DNA of 40,458 bases, taken from Christensenella sp. UBA4247 (GTDB lineage: Bacteria > Bacillota > Clostridia > Christensenellales > CAG-1252). The position numbers and the translations under genes are program-made. The stretch lies in assembly GCA_002395405.1 (NCBI GenBank), contig DGWX01000026.1, positions 1 to 40,458 of the forward strand, given 5' to 3'. This document shows positions 32,096-40,458 of this stretch, in pieces (position 1 is the stretch's first letter; every line of letters starts with the position of its first letter). Below the pieces are notes generated by a model. That model was not told the DNA's origin. It did not search any database and was given only the letters and a program-made list of their open reading frames with translations.

Positions 32096-33042
32096 ATAAT
32101 ACCTCTTTCGCCGCTGAGTTTCGCGATCCGATCCACGATAATAACGAGGATAAAGGAAACGACCGACTTAAACAAGCCGACCGCGGCGCCGATCTCGGCA
32201 GGCTGCCATTCGCGGAAGGTGGAACGATAAATATAGGTGTCGATAATATCCGCCACGTCGTACACGAGGGGGTTATACATATTAAAAATCTGATCGAATC
32301 CCGCGGAAAGAATACCGCCGACGGAAAGGATCAAAAGCAGGATCGCCGTAGGTTTGATCGCGGGGAGCGTAATATGCCAAATCTTTTGCAAACGGGTCGC
32401 GCCGTCTATATCCGCCGCCTCGTACAGCTCGGGTGAAATGCCCGCCATCGTGGCAAGATAAATAATACTGCTCCACCCTGCTTCTTTCCAAACGTCCGAT
32501 CCGAAGATCAAGGATAAAAACACCTTTCCGTTCGCTAAAAATTGCACCCTTTCGGCGCCGGTTGAAGCGATCACGTCGTTTATAATGCCCGACGTTCCGA
32601 AAATATTCGCGACTAAGCCTCCCACGATGACCCAAGATAAAAAGTGCGGGAACGTAACGATGGTCTGCACCGTTTTCTTAAAGAAGCGCAAGCGGATCTC
32701 GTTGATCAAAAGCGCCACGAGAAGCGCCGCGATAAAACTGATAAAGATCTTACAAACGCCGATAATGACGGTATTCCTCAAAACTTTCCAAAAATACGGA
32801 TCTTGGAAAATCGTATAAAAGTTTCCGAATCCGCTCATTTCCGCCCAAGGGCTTCCCATTATTCCCTGCTTGGGAAGATAACGCTTGAATGCGATCAGAA
32901 TGCCGTACATCGGAGCATAACAAAAAACGAGATAATAAATGATCGCGGGAATGATCATCAAGATTAAATATCTCGATTTTTTGACTCTTCCGCCGAAATC
33001 GTTCAGCGGGCTGTTCCTATCGATAATCAGTTTTTTGTTCAT
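32092..33042 (-). CDS. Sugar ABC transporter permease (LplB-like)
   Basis: This 316-residue permease is the first transporter gene of the operon. Hydrophobic helices near 25-50, 90-115, 127-155, 180-200, 225-250 and 285-305 and the EAA loop EAADIDGATR with LPAIKPT (about 220-245) mark the LplB family. The YAPMYGILIAFKRY segment after the first helix is typical. The ribosome site is weak (AAAGGG). It lies 29 bp after a GH130 gene. Confidence 0.94.
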   Translation of the reverse strand: MNKKLIIDRNSPLNDFGGRVKKSRYLILMIIPAIIYYLVFCYAPMYGILIAFKRYLPKQGIMGSPWAEMSGFGNFYTIFQDPYFWKVLRNTVIIGVCKIFISFIAALLVALLINEIRLRFFKKTVQTIVTFPHFLSWVIVGGLVANIFGTSGIINDVIASTGAERVQFLANGKVFLSLIFGSDVWKEAGWSSIIYLATMAGISPELYEAADIDGATRLQKIWHITLPAIKPTAILLLILSVGGILSAGFDQIFNMYNPLVYDVADIIDTYIYRSTFREWQPAEIGAAVGLFKSVVSFILVIIVDRIAKLSGERGII

Positions 33043-33071
33043 CTTTTTCCCTTTCGCGAAAAAATAAGAGT

Positions 33072-34049
33072 CTATCTTTTGAATTTTACAATATAATCCA
33101 TTATTTTGTCAATAGTCGTAAAGGCGAGCCCAACGTAAGTATCCGCGCCTCCGTAATACACGGCGATACGACCCGTTTCGGCGTCCGTCAGAGCGGAACA
33201 CGGGAAAACCACGTTCGGAACAAAGCCGGTCGTTTCATACTCTTCTTCGGGAGTCAAAACGAAATTTCCGCAGCGATATTTGACCTTACGCGGATCATCC
33301 CGATCGAGAACGACCGCTCCGAGGGAATACACATAACCGTTGCAGGTCTGCGTAGCGCCGTGATAGAAAAGCAGCCACCCTTCCGTCGTTTCGATAGGCG
33401 CGCACCCCGCCCCGATCTTTAAGCCTTGCCACCATTCGTATCCGCGTTCCATCAAGCGGGAATGATTGCCCCAATAAACGAGATCGGGGCTTTCCGAAAT
33501 ATAAATATCGCCGAAAGGTGTATGCCCGTTATCGGACGGACGGGATAAAAGATAATACTTTCCGTTTATTTTTCTCGGGAAGAGAACGCCGTTTCTGTTA
33601 AACGGAAGGAAGGGATGCGACACGATCTCGAATCGTTCGAAATCCGTCGTTTTGCCGAGGGCGAGAACGGGAAGCCCGTGTTTGCCGTCGCACCAAATGA
33701 CGTAATAAACGTCTTCCACCTTTACGACGCGCGGGTCGTAAGCATACTCGAAACGATACGCCGACCCGTCTTTCTCGTGAAAGACGATACGCTCTTGATT
33801 GAACGTAAAATGAATTCCGTCCGCGCTCTTTCCGAAATAAAGATAGGGGATCCCGTTTTTCGTTTCCGCGCGAAACACGCCGGCAAAACCGTCCTTAAAG
33901 GGAACGACCGCGCTGTTAAAGACGCGCGTAACGTTCTCGATCGGGTTTCTGCCGATAATGGGATTTTCGGAATAGCGCCACATGGGACTTTCGTCCGCGC
34001 TGTCTTGCCAAGGGATGTTCGGAAGTGCTTCACCAATGATTTTTGCCAT
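33072..34049 (-). CDS. GH130 glycoside phosphorylase, second type
   Basis: This 325-residue protein is another GH130 five-bladed propeller without signal peptide. Marks are RYSENPIIGRNP, FNSAVVPF, GVFRAE, the catalytic YDPR (D105), and YYGGADTYVG near the C-terminus. The N-terminus (NIPWQDS) differs from the other GH130 here, pointing to a distinct subgroup of beta-mannoside phosphorylases. Together with the gene at 24429 it could release mannose-1-phosphate from two kinds of linkage or chain end. AAGAGG precedes ATG 34049. Between it and the giant gene lies a small hairpin and a TATAAT-like box without a good -35. Confidence 0.92.
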   Translation of the reverse strand: MAKIIGEALPNIPWQDSADESPMWRYSENPIIGRNPIENVTRVFNSAVVPFKDGFAGVFRAETKNGIPYLYFGKSADGIHFTFNQERIVFHEKDGSAYRFEYAYDPRVVKVEDVYYVIWCDGKHGLPVLALGKTTDFERFEIVSHPFLPFNRNGVLFPRKINGKYYLLSRPSDNGHTPFGDIYISESPDLVYWGNHSRLMERGYEWWQGLKIGAGCAPIETTEGWLLFYHGATQTCNGYVYSLGAVVLDRDDPRKVKYRCGNFVLTPEEEYETTGFVPNVVFPCSALTDAETGRIAVYYGGADTYVGLAFTTIDKIMDYIVKFKR

Positions 34050-34078
34050 ACGTTTTCCTCTTTTTTTTATTATATCTG

Positions 34079-34090
34079 CCGCCGAAGCGG
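34079..34090 (-). other. Small CCGC-TTCG-GCGG hairpin
   Basis: On the minus strand CCGC, a TTCG tetraloop and GCGG form a compact 4 bp hairpin between the giant gene and GH130, followed by an A-rich run rather than T. It is unlikely to terminate; it could mark an RNA processing or stability site. Confidence 0.35.
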
Positions 34091-34094
34091 ATCT

Positions 34095-37000
34095 TTACGA
34101 TAGACTGCACGACGCCAAACGGACGTTATCCATATAGATGTAGTTATCCGCCCCGTCGTATCGCGCGAACACCATAATACTCTTAACGGATACGCTCGCG
34201 AAGTTAAAGCTCAATGTCTTCATCGTGTTCCCGCCCGTTAAGGCAAGAGAAGCGAAAGTATCATCGGAACCGGCAAGCCAGATCGTTTTATTCAAAGAAT
34301 TTACGATCGCCACTCGATACTTCACCGCGCCGAGATGGTTATACCAATTCCCGAGGTCGATGGATAAGTGATTGGCCGTTCCGAGAGCGGAACCGCCTTC
34401 ATTGTAAACGTACTTATAGGTGGAGTTTCCGCAGGCAAGAGAGACGAGCGCGGACGAAGCCGGTTTTCTCGAATTCATCTTACCGGAAACGGACGCGTAA
34501 GCGCTTCCGGTCCAAGAATACTGCTTCCATTTTGCGTTTACATATGTGGTTCCGACCGTTCCGTCCTCAAAGCCGAGATCAAGAACGGGGGTCGTCAGTT
34601 TGGACGCGGAAGAAGACGAAGCGCTGTCAAGCAAACGAACGTTATCGATCATCGTATAGATCGTGGGATAGGTATCGTATTTACCCGAGATAATAACGTA
34701 CATAACGTCCATGGACTTGATCGCGTTATCCCACGTTTTGTATTCCGTTCTTCCGATGTACTGCTTGATCTTACTCGGAGAATAATTCGTTCCGCCGATA
34801 TTCACTTCGAGATTCTCGTCGTCAAAGGAAATAACGACGCGATACCAAGAAGCGTTATTCATCGAAAGATGCGCGAGATCGTAATTGACGTAGATCCCTT
34901 TCGCGTAATCCACGAAGCGGATCTTGGTTTTTGCAGTCGTATAATACTCGTTCAATTTAATATCGAAGCTGACGCCTTTGTACGCTTTGGAAAGCGTTCC
35001 GAGCGAACGACCGAAGCGGAAAGCCGTTCCGTTTGCGAAAGATTTCATTTCGAGCGCTTTGCCCGCTCCGAACGCGTCGTTCGTAACGGTTACGGCGGCA
35101 TTCTCGCTGACTTCCCAATCGGTAGTGTAACGCTCTTTCGTCCAAGCCGAAGCATTGCCCGAATCGAAGGTATCCAAAGTCAGTCCCGAAACGGTAAACG
35201 TTTTGCTTACCGCGGAAGAAGTTCCGTTATAATAGGTGTTCGACGCGCTGTCATAACCGCCGACCGCGCGGAACTTTACGGTTCCCGAAGAAGTCGCGGT
35301 ATAAGACGTAAGAGCCGTATCCTTATAGGTGCTTCCGTTATCCGTGGAATACTGGGATTTCAGCCCCGTCAAAGCCCAAACCGCCGTCAGGTTCGAACTG
35401 GAAATAAAGGTGATCGCCGATTGCGCGGTCAGGTAAGAAACGGACGATTCGTTGCTGTTAACGTAAGCGGAATTATCCGAACGAGAAGCATATACCGATA
35501 CGGTATGCGAGCCTGTGGACGAGGAGAAAGAAACCGTCCTACCCGATTGCGACTTATACTCGCCGCCGTCTATTTTAACCATATATGCGGTCGCGTTTGA
35601 AACCGCCGCCCAACTGACTCCGGAACTCGTTACGGATAAAGAGGGAGCGGAAAGCTTTACGATCTTGATCGTTCCGCTCTTTTCGATCGGAGACGCCGCA
35701 TAATAGTAGGTTTTGGATGAAGAATCGAACCCGCCTTCCGCTTTTACGGATACGGAATACGTTCCCTCCCCTTGCGCGGTATACGAAGTATCGGTCGTTT
35801 GCTGATAAGCGCCGTTTCCGACTTTTCGTGACGTTTTATAGGCGACCGAAGTCCAAGAAGCCTTTGCGCCTACGACCGTTATATTGGAAAGCGTTACCGT
35901 TTTAACCGTATAAGAATAAGCGGAAGGATCGGAATCGAGAACGGTCGTTCCGTTTCCGACCGCTTTTACGGAAACCGTATAGCTGCCGGCTTTGGTGGCG
36001 TAAGCGCTTTCTCTACCGGATTGATTTTGATAATTTCCGCTACCGACTTTGACCGCGTACTGAACGGCGGAAGATACGGCGCCCCAAGTAAGGCGATCCG
36101 AACCGGCGGAAAGAGAGGGAGAGGAAAGTTTAACGAGCGTCACGCTCTTGGATTTTTCGATCGGAGACGCAATGTAATAATACTTTGCGCTCGACGAAAC
36201 ATAGCCGCCTTCCGCTTTTACGGTAAGGGTATGCGACTGAGAGCCGGCGGAAGAACCCGAGTATGTCGCGGCGTACGAAGTCGCGCTCGTTTTTGAGTAG
36301 CTGCCGGAATCATACTTTACGCGAACGGTTGCCGCTTCGGCTCTCCAAGAGAAGGTTGCGCCGGAAAGCGAGAGATCGGACAAACTACCGATCACCGTTT
36401 GATAGGTAAAAGTCGTTATATCGCTTTCGGGATACTGCGCGACATTATCCGAATAGGCTTTTACGCGAAGCGTATGCTCCCCTGCCGAAACCTCGTAAGC
36501 AACGGAAGAAGAAGTTACGCGCTTCCACTCCGCGCCGTCGGAAGACAAGAGGAAGCAATCCGCGTTTTGGACTTCGCCGAGCAAGATCGAGCTTTCGCCG
36601 CCGCTGACGACGGGCGCGGCAAGGCGGATCGGAACGATCACGTACAAACTGTCGGTAACCGTTTCGCCCACGAAGCGAACGCGATCCGAAACCGAGACGC
36701 CGCTCTCTGCTTTTACCGTAACGGTAACGCTCTTTTCGGGAGCGTACGACGATCCCGCCTCGCGGAAGGCGCCCTCTCCTTCTTTTACGGACACTATGCC
36801 AACGGCTTGAATATGCAATATGCCGTCCGTTTGAGAGAGAGAAGACAAGGAGACGGTTTTTACGGAATAGGAGATTTCCGCGACGGGACTTTCGGGATAT
36901 TGCTCTTCGTCTTCGCTCCTTGCGCTGATCCTTAAAGTATAGTCTCCCGCCACGCTTTCCAGCTCGACGATCGTTTCGTTCAATCGACGTTTTTCACCGC

Positions 37001-40000
37001 CGTTTACAGACAGGGAATAGTAATCCGCCATCGGTACGGGATCGAAGGAAACGCCGCTTTGCGTAAAGCTGAGAACGGGGGAAACAAGGCGGATCGGAAC
37101 GACGATCTTTTTGCTCTTACGGATCACGTCGCCGACGAAATAAACCTTCGTTTCTTCCACATAGCCCGGGGAGACCGTTAAAACGACGTTCTCCGTCGCC
37201 TCGGGAGCGAGCGTGGATAAAGAGTACGGGCGCGCTTCGCCTTCCCCTTCCTGCAAAGTTAAATTTCCGACGTAAGTAAAGCTCGCCACGCCGTAGGTAA
37301 CGGTTATATCCGATAAGGAGATCGCGCGAACGGTATAGGAGAAAACGGCAACGTCGCTGTCTTGCAACGTGGATCCGTTTCCGACCGCTTTAACGCAAAC
37401 CGTATAATCACCCGGAACGGACGAGAAGGGATAGCGATCCACCGTTTCGAAATCGCCGCCGTTTACCGAAGCCGCGTAAGAATACGCCTTGGCGACGGGC
37501 GCCCATTCGAGACCGGTTTTCGAAGAATTCAACTTCAAAACGGGAACGTTCAGTTCGGCATAAATGATCTCGATGCTCTTTTCGATGGACGCACCGAGCG
37601 ATTCATCCGCCTTATAAAGAATATGATTCTCTTTGTCAAATCCGATCTCCGTTTTTACTCGAACGGTCGTATCTTCGCCGCTTTCGTTCAAATATGAATC
37701 GGAGACGTAAGAAACCCACTCTCCTTCCCCGATCTTCAAGGACAAGAATCCTCGATACGTCCAAGAAACGACCGCGTTCGTTAAAGAGAGATCGGAGAGC
37801 TCGATCTTTGCGATCTCGTAAGAAAGAAGCGCTTCTTCGCTGTCGGGATATTGAACGGGATCTTCGTTGATCGCTTTAACGGAAAGATCGTACGTTCCGA
37901 AAGCGGTTTCGAAAGCAAGATAGGTTTGAGTTAGAACGATCGGTTCTCCGCCGCCGATCGAAACGGAATAACCGGTCGCGTTTTTGATCGCCTGCCAGAA
38001 AACGCCCTTTTCCGTAATCGAAAGAGTAGGCGTTTCCAAATAGATCGGAACGACGATCTCGATCGAACGCTCGATCGCCTCCCCCGCAAAATAGGTCAGA
38101 TCGCTCTCTCTGAAACCGCCCGTCGCTTTTACATAAAGCGTTTTGGTTACGTCCGTAAAGAAAGAAGTAAGTTCCGTTTGCTCGTAAGGCGCTCTGCCCC
38201 ACTTATAATAGAGATTCAAGGCGGTTGCGTCGAACGAGGCGGTCATTCCTTCTTCGGCGGGATCGGTCAACGCGATCTCGGAAAGGGAAAGAGTGCGGAC
38301 GGTATAGGAGTAATACACTTCCTCGCTATCCACGGAAGTAACCCCGTCTCCCGTGGCTTTTACCGTTACGGAATACTCTCCCGCTTGCTCTTCGAAGGCA
38401 TAATCGGAAGATTCCATCCATTCGCCGTCGTTTACTTTTACGAGATATCCCGTGGCGTAAGGAACGGCGCTCCAAGATAAGCCGTTTTTCGAGTCGTTTA
38501 ATTGCAAAACGGGTCGGGAAATTTTTCGTACGGTGATCCTCGCTTCTAAGGTCGGTTCGGTTTCTCCGTAATACAAAACGTGCGTATCGCCGTTATAGCC
38601 GCCGACGGCAAGTACGGTTATAACGTGTACGCCGTAAGCGTTCGTTCGCGCGGTATAGGTATTTTCAGACACCTCGGAATACTCGCCCGAATTGACTTTT
38701 ACATAAACCTTATTCGCGCTTGCCGCCCAAGTCGCCGTGGAACCTTGTACTTTGAGATCGTACAAGCGAATTTCTTTTACTTCGTAATGATATTCGGCGG
38801 CGTTCGAGTACGCCATCGTTCCGCCGATCATACTGATCACGCGAACGGAATAAAAGCCCACGGTATGCGCAAACGGGAAGGATAAGTCGAACTGCTCGAT
38901 AAAATCACCGTCGTTTACCGAAACGGCGTACCGATCGGCTTCGGGAACCGCCTCCCAAGTGATCCCTTCGTCCGTTGCGGTCAAAACGGGAGCGGAAAGC
39001 GAACCGGTAACGAGGATCTTTTTTACGATCTCCTGCGACCCCACATAATACGTTTTATTCGCTTCATCGTAATAGCCTTCCGCACGAACCGTGATCGTAA
39101 CGTCCTCTTCGGCAGCAAACGATCGTTCGGGACAAGGCTCGAATTCCCCATCTCCTATTTTCAGGAAAGAAACGCCGTTCGTAAGCCAGCTCGCCGTATG
39201 CACGCCCTCGTCGATCGAAACGTCTATTTTGGAAAGATTGACCGCCACGACCGAGAAGGAATAATTCGCCGTTACGGAAGGAGTTTCGTCTTCCCCGATA
39301 AGAGCGCGAACGCGAAGAGAATAGTGCCCTTCTTCCGCCGGAACGGAATACACGTTTCCCCTCTCGAACTCGCCCCCGTTTACCGAATATTCGAAGGCTG
39401 CGGAGGGATCGTCGTGCGAAAAATAAAGGGAGTATTCGTCAGCCGAAACGAGAGGCGCAGCGTAAGAAGAGGTTGCGGAGATCTCCGCCTTATAGCGAAT
39501 TTTCAAGTTGTCCGCGTATAAATAAGCGACCTCTTTTTCCGACGTGTTTTTCGTTACGAGATAAACGCTTACGACGTCAACGGGATCTTCCGTTTTTCTT
39601 TCCAAAGTAACCATCGAATCGGTTACCGCAAAAGAGTAAAAATTATCCGCGCTGCCGAGAAGATACACAAGGGAGCCTTCGCTCGTAACCGCAACGAGTT
39701 TGATCTCGATCGCGTCCGCTCCGATATGATCGTTTCCGAGGTCGATGGCAAAATAATTCGCGATGCCGAGCGGACGGCCGAATTCGTTATAGGTAAAACG
39801 ATTCGTAACCCATTTTCCCGTCGCGAAGGAAAGAACGTTCGAATTCTCTTTTTCCACGCAATAAATCTGCGAGGAAGAAAGAGGCTGCCAGCCGTTCAAA
39901 GAAGAGAACGTGTATTCGTTGATTTCGTCACGAATATACTTCTCACCTATGGCGCCGTCCTCAAAGTCCAAAGAAAGATCCGCCGCCACGGAAAAACGAA

Positions 40001-40458
40001 CGCCCGCAAACCATTCCGCATTTTCGCCCGAGCAAGAACGAACGACAAGAGAACTGCCGTTATCCGAAAAATCGCACGTCATCTTAAAATCGGAAAGAGA
40101 GTCGGAAAAAGAAAGCGAAGCGGCGAGAAGATCGAGAAGGGCCTCCCCTTCCATTACGAAATTGGTTTCGAGCGCGGTAGAGAAAACGCGCGCCGAATCG
40201 GAGGATAGGGAGAGCGCGATTTCGTTTATATTCCCGCTCGAAAGTTCTTCTCGCGCAACGTAAGACGAACCGACGCCGAACAAAGGCTGTATCCGCTCGT
40301 CCGTTACGTCCGCGTCGTATAGAGCGAGGACGGAATCCACAAGAAAAGAAGCGTTCGATCCGTTCGGCGTATTTCCTTTAACGGTAAAGCTCAATCGATC
40401 GAGGAAAGGCACGATCTCGAAAAGCTCCGCCGCAGCCCTGACGTCTTTCGGAATTTCA
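34095..40458 (-). CDS. Giant secreted repeat protein, 5'-truncated by window edge
   Basis: At least 2,120 residues are visible, open to the window edge, so start and signal peptide are outside. In residue numbers from GTG 40412: an N-terminal region (1-146); a beta-sandwich module (147-308) with FEDGAIGEKYI and GIANYFAIDLGN; nine composite repeats of 155-165 residues (319-1743), each two fibronectin-III-like beta domains; a jelly-roll module (1744-1939) ending IDNVRLLD; and a last module (1940-2105) homologous to 147-308. No LPXTG motif or C-terminal membrane helix is present, so any anchoring must be N-terminal, as in the neighbouring lipoproteins. No catalytic domain is visible. It probably binds polysaccharide or displays binding modules on a long stalk. 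GH130 starts 45 bp after its stop. Confidence 0.88.
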   Translation of the reverse strand, partial: EIPKDVRAAAELFEIVPFLDRLSFTVKGNTPNGSNASFLVDSVLALYDADVTDERIQPLFGVGSSYVAREELSSGNINEIALSLSSDSARVFSTALETNFVMEGEALLDLLAASLSFSDSLSDFKMTCDFSDNGSSLVVRSCSGENAEWFAGVRFSVAADLSLDFEDGAIGEKYIRDEINEYTFSSLNGWQPLSSSQIYCVEKENSNVLSFATGKWVTNRFTYNEFGRPLGIANYFAIDLGNDHIGADAIEIKLVAVTSEGSLVYLLGSADNFYSFAVTDSMVTLERKTEDPVDVVSVYLVTKNTSEKEVAYLYADNLKIRYKAEISATSSYAAPLVSADEYSLYFSHDDPSAAFEYSVNGGEFERGNVYSVPAEEGHYSLRVRALIGEDETPSVTANYSFSVVAVNLSKIDVSIDEGVHTASWLTNGVSFLKIGDGEFEPCPERSFAAEEDVTITVRAEGYYDEANKTYYVGSQEIVKKILVTGSLSAPVLTATDEGITWEAVPEADRYAVSVNDGDFIEQFDLSFPFAHTVGFYSVRVISMIGGTMAYSNAAEYHYEVKEIRLYDLKVQGSTATWAASANKVYVKVNSGEYSEVSENTYTARTNAYGVHVITVLAVGGYNGDTHVLYYGETEPTLEARITVRKISRPVLQLNDSKNGLSWSAVPYATGYLVKVNDGEWMESSDYAFEEQAGEYSVTVKATGDGVTSVDSEEVYYSYTVRTLSLSEIALTDPAEEGMTASFDATALNLYYKWGRAPYEQTELTSFFTDVTKTLYVKATGGFRESDLTYFAGEAIERSIEIVVPIYLETPTLSITEKGVFWQAIKNATGYSVSIGGGEPIVLTQTYLAFETAFGTYDLSVKAINEDPVQYPDSEEALLSYEIAKIELSDLSLTNAVVSWTYRGFLSLKIGEGEWVSYVSDSYLNESGEDTTVRVKTEIGFDKENHILYKADESLGASIEKSIEIIYAELNVPVLKLNSSKTGLEWAPVAKAYSYAASVNGGDFETVDRYPFSSVPGDYTVCVKAVGNGSTLQDSDVAVFSYTVRAISLSDITVTYGVASFTYVGNLTLQEGEGEARPYSLSTLAPEATENVVLTVSPGYVEETKVYFVGDVIRKSKKIVVPIRLVSPVLSFTQSGVSFDPVPMADYYSLSVNGGEKRRLNETIVELESVAGDYTLRISARSEDEEQYPESPVAEISYSVKTVSLSSLSQTDGILHIQAVGIVSVKEGEGAFREAGSSYAPEKSVTVTVKAESGVSVSDRVRFVGETVTDSLYVIVPIRLAAPVVSGGESSILLGEVQNADCFLLSSDGAEWKRVTSSSVAYEVSAGEHTLRVKAYSDNVAQYPESDITTFTYQTVIGSLSDLSLSGATFSWRAEAATVRVKYDSGSYSKTSATSYAATYSGSSAGSQSHTLTVKAEGGYVSSSAKYYYIASPIEKSKSVTLVKLSSPSLSAGSDRLTWGAVSSAVQYAVKVGSGNYQNQSGRESAYATKAGSYTVSVKAVGNGTTVLDSDPSAYSYTVKTVTLSNITVVGAKASWTSVAYKTSRKVGNGAYQQTTDTSYTAQGEGTYSVSVKAEGGFDSSSKTYYYAASPIEKSGTIKIVKLSAPSLSVTSSGVSWAAVSNATAYMVKIDGGEYKSQSGRTVSFSSSTGSHTVSVYASRSDNSAYVNSNESSVSYLTAQSAITFISSSNLTAVWALTGLKSQYSTDNGSTYKDTALTSYTATSSGTVKFRAVGGYDSASNTYYNGTSSAVSKTFTVSGLTLDTFDSGNASAWTKERYTTDWEVSENAAVTVTNDAFGAGKALEMKSFANGTAFRFGRSLGTLSKAYKGVSFDIKLNEYYTTAKTKIRFVDYAKGIYVNYDLAHLSMNNASWYRVVISFDDENLEVNIGGTNYSPSKIKQYIGRTEYKTWDNAIKSMDVMYVIISGKYDTYPTIYTMIDNVRLLDSASSSSASKLTTPVLDLGFEDGTVGTTYVNAKWKQYSWTGSAYASVSGKMNSRKPASSALVSLACGNSTYKYVYNEGGSALGTANHLSIDLGNWYNHLGAVKYRVAIVNSLNKTIWLAGSDDTFASLALTGGNTMKTLSFNFASVSVKSIMVFARYDGADNYIYMDNVRLASCSLS
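34098..34595 (-). other. C-terminal copy of the flanking module in the giant protein
   Basis: Residues 1940-2105. FEDGTVGTTYV, YVYNEGGSALGTANHLSIDLGN and IWLAGSDDTFASLALT (quoted in part) match the N-terminal copy at 39489-39974 position by position, ending in a YIYMDNVRL strand. Confidence 0.75.
35184..39458 (-). repeat. Nine tandem ~158-residue composite repeats in the giant protein
   Basis: Repeat starts (visible residue numbers): 319, 474, 633, 794, 956, 1111, 1266, 1431 and 1589, ending at 1743. Each has an A half (APVL..., W..V..A..Y.VSVNGG..., ending SYTVK) and a B half (LSDI.V..., SW, ...VKAEGGY....YY.G, ending I.KS..I). A halves fall into two classes: VKAVGNGTT..DSD (repeats 3, 5, 8) and QYP.S (repeats 4, 6, 7; repeat 9 is similar). 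The DNA repeats are diverged, not identical. Confidence 0.85.
39489..39974 (-). other. N-terminal copy of the flanking module in the giant protein
   Basis: Residues 147-308: FEDGAIGEKYI, FTYNEFGRPLGIANYFAIDLGN and VYLLGSADNFYSFAVT (quoted in part), ending in a YLYADNLKI strand; homologous to the C-terminal copy at 34098-34595. Confidence 0.75.

Larger units (their letters stand above)
17143..40458 (-). other. Predicted polysaccharide utilisation operon (15 genes)
   Basis: All 15 genes point the same way. Seven junctions overlap by 4-17 bases and the rest are 5-45 bp apart, without a terminator until 17083-17121. The contents (surface binders, secreted glycosidase and esterase, importer, cytoplasmic phosphorylases, esterase and phosphohexomutase) fit stepwise use of one polysaccharide. 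The promoter and any regulator lie beyond the right edge. Confidence 0.75.

Noticed and set aside
34060..34075. Internal promoter before GH130 (TATAAT at 34069-34074).
   Set aside because: No matching -35 sequence at 16-18 bases; an AT-rich spacer explains the box.
34095..34200. LPXTG sortase signal or membrane anchor at the end of the giant protein.
   Set aside because: The protein ends directly after the last beta module with SCSLS; no LPXTG-like motif, hydrophobic helix or basic tail.
34368..35600. A 410-codon plus-strand frame opposite the giant gene.
   Set aside because: Antisense shadow of the repeat region; no ribosome site and no recognisable domain.
35184..39458. CRISPR array or DNA-level direct repeats.
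   Set aside because: The periodicity is at protein level (~158 codons); the DNA copies are diverged, with no constant repeat and spacer pattern.

Overview
The window looks like one piece of chromosome from a low-to-mid GC, Gram-positive anaerobe of the Bacillota (Clostridia). The evidence is the AGGAGG-type ribosome sites, lipoprotein (lipobox) secretion of carbohydrate proteins, LplB/LplC-type sugar transporters with an MsmX-type ATPase, a two-gene SufC/SufB-like cluster, an NfnAB transhydrogenase and an FMN-riboswitch-controlled riboflavin importer. A gut or rumen plant-fibre degrader is plausible. I cannot place it below class with confidence. I see no mobile elements, CRISPR arrays, rRNAs or tRNAs.

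Left part (1-16993), housekeeping: pgsA and valS (+) converge with a zinc carboxypeptidase (-). Next come icd-gdhA (-), which make 2-oxoglutarate and glutamate. A six-gene minus-strand operon follows (tsaE-tsaB-rimI-alpha/beta hydrolase-murF-ddl), joining tRNA t6A modification to peptidoglycan precursor synthesis. It is transcribed divergently from an FMN riboswitch and ribU (+). ribU shares a bidirectional terminator with nfnA-nfnB (-). sufC-sufB (-) completes this part.

Right part (17143-40458), one long minus-strand gene train of 15 genes with overlapping or closely spaced ends. In transcription order: a giant secreted repeat protein (5' end outside the window), GH130, two sugar ABC permeases, the solute-binding lipoprotein, a clan GH-A glycosidase lipoprotein, a multi-module beta-sandwich lipoprotein, a second GH130, two SGNH esterases, three uncharacterised membrane proteins, an MsmX-type ATPase with an unusual extension, and a phosphohexomutase followed by a strong terminator. 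I read this as a Gram-positive polysaccharide utilisation locus, probably for an acetylated beta-mannoside. Surface proteins bind, deacetylate and cut the glycan; the ABC system imports oligosaccharides; two GH130 phosphorylases release sugar-1-phosphate; the mutase feeds hexose-6-phosphate to glycolysis. No regulator of the locus is visible.

Most unusual observations: (1) the giant protein's nine ~158-residue composite repeats alternate between two sub-types and are flanked by two copies of one module; (2) the ATPase seems to carry three tandem TOBE-like modules; (3) three unknown membrane genes are embedded by overlaps in the sugar operon; (4) the hydrolase gene seems to need an ATC start; (5) the tsaE promoter predicts a leaderless mRNA.
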